From NCBI GenBank assembly GCA_029256345.1, contig JAQSYC010000043.1:1-9810 (forward strand): a DNA stretch of 9,810 nucleotides, given 5' to 3'. The notes below the pieces were generated by a model. That model did not search any database and was not told the DNA's origin. It was given only the letters and a program-made list of their open reading frames with translations. The DNA comes from Clostridia bacterium (GTDB taxonomy: Bacteria > Bacillota > Clostridia > Lachnospirales > Cellulosilyticaceae). The translations under genes and the position numbers were made by a program. Positions 1 through 5,426 of the stretch are shown here, piece by piece (within the stretch, counting starts at the first letter, position 1; every line of letters begins with the position of its first letter).

Positions 1-53
1 ATTGTTTAAAACATTCTAAAGATATGGAATCATACCATACAATGTATAAAAAA

Positions 54-470
54 TTAAGCTAAATCACGTTTGATCGCTTCTTTTTCCCCTCCACTCAGAT
101 AATTTGATGAGTTTGGGCTGGAAATAGTTTGACATTCAGCTAATTTCATCTCGGCCATTCCTTCAATTTTGATACGTTCTCTTTCAGGAAGTTTCCTAAG
201 CAGTTTAATAAAATGAATTTCCTCAGGGCTTACTTCAAAGGTATTTAAAGTGGTGCTTTTATCAGAATCATCTTTGCCGGTCAATATCCAGTCAATTGAC
301 ACATTGAAAAAATTGCTTAAGGCAATAAGTATAGCAGCTCCTGGAATTCTCTCATTAGATTCAAACCGTCCGAGATTGTGTATAGACAGGGCGTCCATCA
401 GTTCAGCTCTACTGAGCCCCTTGCTTTCTCTTAAAGTTTTAATCCGTTCACCTAATGTAGTATAAGGCAT
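54..470 (-). CDS. XRE/CI-like HTH transcriptional repressor, divergent from the chemotaxis operon
   Basis: A 138-residue DNA-binding regulator. Residues about 5-62 form an HTH_3 (lambda repressor/Cro) fold: GERIKTLRESKGLSRAEL supplies helices 1-2, and IHNLGRFESNER is the recognition region. The motif VSIDWILTG closes the domain, as is usual in XRE proteins. Residues about 82-112 (EIHFIKLLRKLPERERIKIEG) form a predicted helical tail typical of CI-like repressors, probably for oligomerisation; the last 25 residues look disordered. I chose the ATG at 470 because an ideal AAGGAGG (477-483) lies 6 nt upstream. The longer reading from 551 has no ribosome site and would run through the gene's own promoter. 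No membrane segment, protease motif or ligand-binding domain is visible, so the inducing signal is unknown. By position it probably represses itself and the rightward operon. The family call is firm; the target is inferred. Confidence 0.9.
   Translation of the reverse strand: MPYTTLGERIKTLRESKGLSRAELMDALSIHNLGRFESNERIPGAAILIALSNFFNVSIDWILTGKDDSDKSTTLNTFEVSPEEIHFIKLLRKLPERERIKIEGMAEMKLAECQTISSPNSSNYLSGGEKEAIKRDLA
290..301. repeat. Second copy of the operator-like palindrome, inside the repressor gene
   Basis: GTCAATTGAC (291-300) is a perfect 10-bp palindrome. With one flanking base on each side it matches the 12-bp palindrome at 539-550 at 11 of 12 positions. The centres are about 249 bp apart. 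It lies in the repressor's coding sequence (the VSID codons), so it could be an auxiliary operator or a coincidence of codon use. Confidence 0.3.
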
Positions 471-507
471 AGGTATCCTCCTTAAGTTTATATTTTGCCA
501 TTTTTCA

Positions 508-536
508 ATATTAATTGACAATAAAATGCTTGACAA
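508..536 (-). promoter_or_regulatory. Leftward promoter of the XRE repressor gene
   Basis: Reading the minus strand, a -35 box TTGTCA (plus coordinates 531-536) and a -10 box TAATAT (508-513) are separated by exactly 17 bp. This fits a housekeeping sigma-A promoter. Transcription would start near 501, giving a leader of about 30 nt before the ATG at 470. The -35 box overlaps one of the TTGACA repeats of the putative operator, which suggests autorepression. Confidence 0.65.
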
Positions 537-550
537 CGTGTCAATTGACA
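515..550. promoter_or_regulatory. Putative operator cluster for the XRE repressor (phased TTGACA repeats plus palindrome)
   Basis: TTGACA occurs three times at an exact 15-bp period: 515-520, 530-535 and 545-550. An inverted half-site TGTCAA (539-544) makes two overlapping dyads. One is TTGACA-ACG-TGTCAA (530-544), the other the perfect palindrome TGTCAATTGACA (539-550). Paired half-sites between divergent promoters are what CI-like dimers bind. The repeats also supply the -35 boxes for both directions, so some of the conservation could be promoter rather than operator sequence. Assignment to the repressor at 54-470 is inferred from position. Confidence 0.5.
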
Positions 551-574
551 TTTATCATGGAATTACGATATGAT
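545..574 (+). promoter_or_regulatory. Rightward promoter for the Cro-like gene and chemotaxis operon
   Basis: A consensus -35 TTGACA (545-550) is followed after 18 bp by TATGAT (569-574), 5 of 6 to the sigma-A -10 consensus. An overlapping alternative is TTGACA (530-535), 17 bp, then TATCAT (553-558). Either gives a leader of roughly 165-185 nt before the ATG at 748. Both -35 boxes lie in the operator cluster, so bound repressor would occlude them. No SigD (flagellar sigma) motif was recognised here. Confidence 0.55.
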
Positions 575-747
575 AACCTACCAAAATAGTAACATAATAT
601 GTCGGATATTTAAATATATTCCAGCTTATATCAGAAAGATAGAGTAGGGTACAAAAAAGTGGAGGTGCAAGAAAACCTACAGAGAAGTTGTATAAAATCA
701 TATAACCAATTGATAATACTGAATTTAAGTAGATAAGGAGGTTGTAT

Positions 748-948
748 ATGAATAGGGAAAAAGATCCGAAAGTACTTTTTGGAATTGAAATAAGGAAAAA
801 ACTTCTTGAGTTAGGAATGAGCCAAAAGGAGTTAGCGAATCAAATAGGAGCAAGTGAAAACTACATATGGCATATAACCCATGGCAGAAGGAAAGGGACC
901 AAATACATCAGTCAAATTACTGAGATATTAAAGTTAGATGATTTTTAA
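748..948 (+). CDS. Small Cro-like XRE-family HTH protein
   Basis: A 66-residue protein that is almost nothing but a helix-turn-helix. After a short charged N-terminus, FGIEIRKKLLELGMSQKELA is helices 1-2 and IGASENYIWHITHGRRKG the turn and recognition helix. A final helix (YISQITEILKL) packs the fold. Phages and integrative elements of Firmicutes encode similar small XRE proteins beside a divergent CI-like repressor; that parallel is from memory, not a search. The ATG at 748 is preferred because AAGGAGG (735-741) sits 6 nt upstream; an in-frame TTG at 742 abuts the SD with no spacing. The stop is only 49 nt before receptor 1, with no hairpin between, so the gene is probably the first of the operon. 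Its role as Cro-like antagonist of the divergent repressor is inferred. Confidence 0.85.
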   Translation: MNREKDPKVLFGIEIRKKLLELGMSQKELANQIGASENYIWHITHGRRKGTKYISQITEILKLDDF

Positions 949-997
949 GACAAAAGATGCCTATGCAATTTATAAAGGTATAGATGGGGGAGATAAG

Positions 998-2722
998 ATG
1001 GATTTTCTTAATAAATTTAAAATAGGTGCAAAGCTTATAATACTTATAACGTTTATGCTAGTAGGTATTTTTGTTGTTGGCGGAGTAGGGACTTATTACA
1101 ATAATAAAGCCAGTCAGTCTTTAACGGATATTTATATGGAGAGCCTCATTCCAGTGCAGCTGCTTAATGATACAAGGGTACAATCAAGAGGAAATTACGC
1201 CAGTATGCTGAAGCTGTTGTTAGTTAACAGTAATTCAGAGGAAGAGAAAATTCTTGAGGAAATAAAATCCAGACAAACCCTCATACAAAGCAACTTAGCA
1301 GATTTTGAACACACATCTTTAGATCAATATGAGCAAATGAACTACGATACATTAGAAGATAAAATCGCTGAGTGGGACAAGTATTTACAACAACTGATTA
1401 ACTTAGTCACAGAGGGTAAAAAAGAAGAAGCTTTAAAGGTTTACATGGCCTCAGGAGAACAGGTCTTTGAAAATATGCAGTCTACCATAAGAGATTTATC
1501 AGTCTACAACGCAGAAGATGCGGCAAATGACTATAGTGACAGTAAAAAAGATACAGAAACAGCAATGATTCTTTTAATCATCATTGCTCTTGTAGTCAGT
1601 ACAGTCGCAGTTATCTTATCCTTATTTATTGCAAGATCTATTACAAGCCCTATAAAGAAGCTTATTGGTTTTATAAACAATATTTCTAATCTTAACCTGG
1701 TCCATGATGCAGCTTTTGAAGATTTAAAAAAACATAAGGATGAAGTAGGTACTATTATAAATGCTACCGGAGAGATGAGAGCGGTTCTAAGGAGTATCGT
1801 AGAACAAATTATCAACATATCGAATAGTCTTGCGGCAAATTCAGAGGAATTAACAGCCTCTACCGATGAGAATACAAAGACAGTTAATCAAGTGGTAATG
1901 GCGATTAATGAGATTGCAGGAGGAAACAGTGCCCAGGCGGAAATGGTCAACAAGGTAAGCGCAACAATACTTCATATTGGGGAGAGTATAGAGGAGGTTA
2001 ATAAGACGACGAACCAAAGTGCAGATAATGCAGCCCAATCTTTAGAGATTATTTCAAAGGGAGAGCGGGCAATAGATAGAGTTGCTGAAGGGATGCGGGA
2101 CAATATTAAGGTGTCCGCAGAGGTAAGTCATTCTATTAGTGAACTCAGCGAATCTATAGGGAAAGTAGGAAATATCACACAGGTCATAGACTCTATAGCA
2201 ACGCAGACCAATCTGCTAGCCTTAAATGCAGCCATAGAAGCGGCAAGAGCTGGAGAGGCAGGAAAAGGTTTTTCGGTTGTTGCTGAAGAGATAAGAAAGC
2301 TGGCGGAAGGTTCAGCAGCGGCAGCAAAAGAAATAACAAATATTATAAAAGACACTGTAGGGAAAAATGCAGCAGCAGCTGAAAACATAGAAAAGGCCAA
2401 AAAAATAACAAGTGAACAGGAAAAGGCAGTAGATGTTACCAGAGAAGCTTTCGAAGACATTAAAGTGTCGGCCAAAGATATTGCACAGCGGACAAAAAAT
2501 GCCGCAGATATGTTGAGTAAAATAGATGCTGCTTCTAGAGAAATTTCACACCAGACACAGGACATGGCAGCTATAGCAGAGGAATCAGCTGCTAGTTCTG
2601 AGGAGATATCTGCTTCAAGTGAAGAGCAGCTTACATCTATAGAGATGATAGCAAAAGCAGCCGGGCACCTATCAGAGATGGCAATGGAACTCAATGATGA
2701 AATCAGTAAATTTACGATATAA
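998..2722 (+). CDS. Methyl-accepting chemotaxis protein 1 (4HB sensor, single HAMP, long signalling hairpin)
   Basis: A 574-residue transmembrane chemoreceptor. In order: TM1 about residues 10-33; an extracytoplasmic helical domain, about 34-188, of 4HB_MCP type; TM2 about 189-212; one HAMP, about 213-265; then the antiparallel MA signalling hairpin. The conserved tip (IATQTNLLALNAAIEAARAG, 400-419) contacts CheA and CheW. Methylation-type pairs with small residues three positions either side are seen at E283/E284, E528/E529, E535/E536 and E542/E543; the last three pairs are exact heptads. The helices beyond the tip are about 28 residues longer than in receptor 2, suggesting a 44H-class hairpin. 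There is no C-terminal CheR-docking tail. The start at 998 has GGGGGA 7 nt upstream; a longer reading from 938 would overlap the HTH gene and add an unsupported hydrophilic leader. The ligand cannot be read from the sequence. Confidence 0.95.
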   Translation: MDFLNKFKIGAKLIILITFMLVGIFVVGGVGTYYNNKASQSLTDIYMESLIPVQLLNDTRVQSRGNYASMLKLLLVNSNSEEEKILEEIKSRQTLIQSNLADFEHTSLDQYEQMNYDTLEDKIAEWDKYLQQLINLVTEGKKEEALKVYMASGEQVFENMQSTIRDLSVYNAEDAANDYSDSKKDTETAMILLIIIALVVSTVAVILSLFIARSITSPIKKLIGFINNISNLNLVHDAAFEDLKKHKDEVGTIINATGEMRAVLRSIVEQIINISNSLAANSEELTASTDENTKTVNQVVMAINEIAGGNSAQAEMVNKVSATILHIGESIEEVNKTTNQSADNAAQSLEIISKGERAIDRVAEGMRDNIKVSAEVSHSISELSESIGKVGNITQVIDSIATQTNLLALNAAIEAARAGEAGKGFSVVAEEIRKLAEGSAAAAKEITNIIKDTVGKNAAAAENIEKAKKITSEQEKAVDVTREAFEDIKVSAKDIAQRTKNAADMLSKIDAASREISHQTQDMAAIAEESAASSEEISASSEEQLTSIEMIAKAAGHLSEMAMELNDEISKFTI

Positions 2723-2732
2723 GAGGTGACGA

Positions 2733-2765
2733 ATGATTAAATTCTTAAGGGAGGGTTTAAAATGA
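2733..2765 (+). CDS. Possible 10-codon leader peptide overlapping the cheA start
   Basis: An ATG at 2733 is preceded by its own SD (AAGAGGTG, 2721-2728). It reads MIKFLREGLK and stops at TGA 2763-2765. The stop overlaps the cheA ATG (2762-2764) in an ATGA arrangement, the classic geometry for translational coupling. The peptide spans cheA's own SD (AAGGGAGG, 2747-2754), so its translation would pass ribosomes over that site. It has no recognisable function of its own and may be fortuitous, because a 10-codon ORF is short enough to arise by chance. Confidence 0.3.
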   Translation: MIKFLREGLK

Positions 2766-4792
2766 CAAATCTATACATTAATGAACCAATGCTTGACATG
2801 TTTATATTTGAAACCTCTCAGCTAATTGGTCAGCTTGAAAAATCCATATTAAGTAGTGAAAAGTCAAATTGCTATACGCTAGAAGGGATTAATGAAATAT
2901 TCCGTATTATGCATACCATAAAGGGCTCAGCAGCGATGATGATGTTTAATGATATAGCTACCCTTGCTCATTCTACAGAAGATTTATTTTATTTTCTTAG
3001 GGAAAAAAGGCCGAAAATTATGGACTGCTCGATACTCTCAGACTTGGTTCTAGACGGAGTAGACTTTATAAAAATGGAAGTTGAAAAAATCAAAAAAGGT
3101 GAGGCTGCTGATGGCGTGGCTGAAGATTTAATAAAAAAGATGAAAGATTTTTTATCTGTTATCAAGCAGCATAATAGTACAGAGGTCTGCATAGACAAAA
3201 ATGTATTTCAAGCAATCGTATACTTTGAACTCGGTTGTGAGATGGAGAATATACGGGCCTACACACTAATTAGAAATTTAAGTGCTCTAACGCATGAGGT
3301 TTTTTATGAGCCAGAAAATATACTTGAAGATGATGACAGTATAGAATATATCAGACAAGATGGGTTCAAAATAATATTCCGAACGGAATATTCCTATGAG
3401 AAGATACATGAGTTTTTTGAACAGACGATCTTCCTTAGAGAATTGCAGCTTATACAACTAGAGGGCAATGACAAAGAACAACAATTCTTTAATAGTGAGC
3501 AAGGACAACCCCAAAATGCCTTTATTGAAACAGGAGATATCTATAAAGAAGTTATACCAAAAGAGGAAACAGTACATAGATTAGGGGAAGAGTATACGCC
3601 AAGGGAAGCGCAGTCAGCTATTGTACAGCAAAGTATCATCAGTGTCAGTGTGCCTAAGCTGGACAAACTCATGGACTTAGTTGGAGAAATGGTGATTGCA
3701 GAGGCTATGGTGATACAAAATCCTGATTTGAAAGGATTGGAACTGGATAATTTTCAGAAGGCTGCAAGGCAACTTAGTAAAATAACTGGAGAAATGCAGG
3801 ATATGGTTATGTCCATACGTATGGTTCCTTTGTCAGCTACCTTTCACAAAATGCACCGTATAGTGCGGGATATGTGTAAAAAGTTGGGTAAAGAGGTAAA
3901 TCTTGAAATCATGGGTGAAGAAACCGAAGTGGACAAAAATATTATTGAGCATATTTCAGATCCACTGATGCACCTGGTACGAAATGCCCTTGATCATGGG
4001 ATTGAATTCTCAGAAGACAGACTGGCAAAGGGAAAGAGTCAGGCAGGAACCATCACCTTGGAAGCAAAAAATGCAGGAAGTGACGTACTTGTTATTTTAA
4101 AGGATGATGGAAAGGGATTAAGTAAGGAAAAGATTTTAAAGAAGGCAAAAGAAAATAGCCTCCTACATAAGCCAGAAACGGAAATGTCAGATAAAGAAAT
4201 CTTTAATCTCATATTTCTCCCAGGATTTTCAACAAAAGAGAATATTACTGAATTCTCAGGTCGCGGAGTAGGTATGGATGTAGTCACTAAGAATATTGAA
4301 ATGGTTGGGGGAGCTGTCTCAGTGGACAGTATGCCAGATAGCGGCACAACAATCACGTTAAAGATCCCTTTGACACTCGCCATTATTGACGGAATGAATA
4401 TAAAAGTAGGAGATGCCAGGTATACCATACCTACAGTGTCCATCAAAGAATCTTTTAGACCTAAAGAGGATGATATCATTACGGACCCAGAGGGTAATGA
4501 AATGATTATGGTAAGGGGGCAGTGTTACCCTGTACTGCGTATTCACGAACACTTCAAAGTTGAGACCAGTAGTACTCAAATTTGTGAGGGAATCATTATC
4601 ATGGCGCAGCAGGAGGATAAAACCCTTTGTATCTTTGCAGATGAGCTTTTGGGTCAGCAACAAGTGGTGGTCAAGGGGTTGCCTGAGTATATTAAAAAAA
4701 TAAAAAAAATAAAAGGTCTTGCTGGCTGTACCCTATTAGGAGATGGAAGTATTAGTTTGATTTTAGATATAGCAGGTATGATAGGTCTATAA
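2762..4792 (+). CDS. cheA: Chemotaxis sensor histidine kinase CheA
   Basis: A 676-residue cytoplasmic kinase with the full five-domain layout. P1 (HPt), about 1-135, has the phosphorylated histidine H51 in MHTIKGSA. A P2-like response-regulator docking domain lies at about 148-235; its predicted alpha/beta pattern fits but its sequence is divergent. A polar linker follows (236-288). The P3 dimerisation hairpin is about 292-360 (KLDKLMDLVGEM, then MVMSIRMVPL). P4, about 365-540, carries the N box HLVRNALDHGIE (404-415), G1 DDGKGL (448-453) and G2 GRGVGM (500-505). The CheW-like P5 runs from about 540 to the end. All residues needed for autophosphorylation appear present, and there is no fused receiver domain. 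AAGGGAGG (2747-2754) lies 7 nt before the ATG. It takes receptor signals through the adjacent CheW and phosphorylates CheB plus a CheY-type protein not found here. Two A-runs (4694-4709) lie in the P5 coding region. Confidence 0.97.
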   Translation: MTNLYINEPMLDMFIFETSQLIGQLEKSILSSEKSNCYTLEGINEIFRIMHTIKGSAAMMMFNDIATLAHSTEDLFYFLREKRPKIMDCSILSDLVLDGVDFIKMEVEKIKKGEAADGVAEDLIKKMKDFLSVIKQHNSTEVCIDKNVFQAIVYFELGCEMENIRAYTLIRNLSALTHEVFYEPENILEDDDSIEYIRQDGFKIIFRTEYSYEKIHEFFEQTIFLRELQLIQLEGNDKEQQFFNSEQGQPQNAFIETGDIYKEVIPKEETVHRLGEEYTPREAQSAIVQQSIISVSVPKLDKLMDLVGEMVIAEAMVIQNPDLKGLELDNFQKAARQLSKITGEMQDMVMSIRMVPLSATFHKMHRIVRDMCKKLGKEVNLEIMGEETEVDKNIIEHISDPLMHLVRNALDHGIEFSEDRLAKGKSQAGTITLEAKNAGSDVLVILKDDGKGLSKEKILKKAKENSLLHKPETEMSDKEIFNLIFLPGFSTKENITEFSGRGVGMDVVTKNIEMVGGAVSVDSMPDSGTTITLKIPLTLAIIDGMNIKVGDARYTIPTVSIKESFRPKEDDIITDPEGNEMIMVRGQCYPVLRIHEHFKVETSSTQICEGIIIMAQQEDKTLCIFADELLGQQQVVVKGLPEYIKKIKKIKGLAGCTLLGDGSISLILDIAGMIGL

Positions 4793-4892
4793 AAGATCAT
4801 TGTTTAGAGAAAGAGCATATAGAATCTGAAATCAAATGATAGGATTCAGCCTCTTAACATAGATAAACAGATGAGTGGGAGGAGATAAGGAT

Positions 4893-5387
4893 ATGGCAGA
4901 GTCAGTAGAAAATAGTATGGATATGGAGGAGGACACCCAAACCGGTAGGTTTTTGACCTTTTCATTAGGTAAAGAGAGCTATGGTATAGAGATTAAGTAT
5001 GTTACGGAGATTATTGGAATTCAGGCAATTACTGAGATACCGGAACTTCCTGAATATGTGAAGGGGATTATCAACTTAAGAGGTAAGATTATCCCTGTCA
5101 TGGATGTTAGACTGCGTTTTAAAAAGCAAGCTAGAGCGTATAATGACAGAACTTGTATTGTTGTCATAGATATTAAAGAGATTTCCATAGGGCTGATAGT
5201 AGATACGGTTTCAGAGGTACTTACAATTCCAGAAGAAGGAATCGTGGAGCCACCTAAAATGAATAAGGGCTTTAATAATAGATATATCAAAAACATTGGG
5301 AAGTCAGGAAATGATGTGAAACTGCTGCTTGATTGTGAGAAGCTGCTTACAGAAGACGAAATGGAGAACTTGACTGAGGTCATATAA
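4893..5387 (+). CDS. cheW: Chemotaxis coupling protein CheW
   Basis: A 164-residue scaffold that links receptor tips to the P5 domain of CheA in the signalling array. After about 22 acidic residues, the CheW beta-barrel domain starts at RFLTFSLGKESYGIEI. It contains the hallmark GIINLRGKIIPVMDVRLRF (about residues 65-83) and the SIGLIVDTVSEVLTIP segment (about 105-120). Length and single-domain form are normal; there is no receiver, so it is not CheV. I prefer the ATG at 4893, with GGGAGGAG (4877-4884) 8 nt upstream. A GTG at 4875 in the same frame lies within that purine-rich region and adds only six residues. The 100-nt gap after cheA has no convincing terminator or promoter, so co-transcription is likely. 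Confidence 0.95.
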   Translation: MAESVENSMDMEEDTQTGRFLTFSLGKESYGIEIKYVTEIIGIQAITEIPELPEYVKGIINLRGKIIPVMDVRLRFKKQARAYNDRTCIVVIDIKEISIGLIVDTVSEVLTIPEEGIVEPPKMNKGFNNRYIKNIGKSGNDVKLLLDCEKLLTEDEMENLTEVI

Positions 5388-5426
5388 ATACTCAAGTAAA
5401 ATTAATTTTTAAAGGGGAGATTAAAG

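Noticed and set aside
23..39. Small hairpin (TATGG/CCATA) after the repressor gene
   Set aside because: A 5-bp AT-rich stem with no proper T-run on the minus strand; too weak for a terminator.
471..551. N-terminal extension of the XRE repressor from the ATG at 551
   Set aside because: No ribosome site, it would run through a well-formed promoter and operator, and the HTH domain begins right after the ATG at 470, which has an ideal SD.
659..736. Possible 24-26 codon ORF from GTG codons at 659/665 in the leader
   Set aside because: The only SD-like sequence overlaps the start codons themselves, and the peptide has no recognisable feature.
571..747. Riboswitch or attenuator in the 5' leader of the operon
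   Set aside because: I looked for a c-di-GMP (GEMM) or other known aptamer core and saw none. Only short competing pairings (GTAGG with CCTAC, AGGT with ACCT) are present and there is no terminator stem. A TTGTAT...GATAAT pair (688-717) is too weak to call a second promoter.
938..997. Longer receptor 1 reading from 938 overlapping the HTH gene
   Set aside because: No SD before 938, and the added 20 residues do not resemble a receptor N-terminus; the ATG at 998 has a good SD and is followed directly by TM1.
2128..2694. 188-codon antisense open frame
   Set aside because: It is a reverse-strand shadow of the receptor 1 signalling domain, rich in Ala and Ser from the complement of GC-rich alanine codons, with no SD or family match. 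Other antisense frames over the receptors, cheA, cheW and cheB are shadows too.
4793..4892. Regulatory element or small gene between cheA and cheW
   Set aside because: Only a 5-bp GAATC/GATTC inverted repeat with a 16-nt loop and two tiny frames without SD; nothing supportable.
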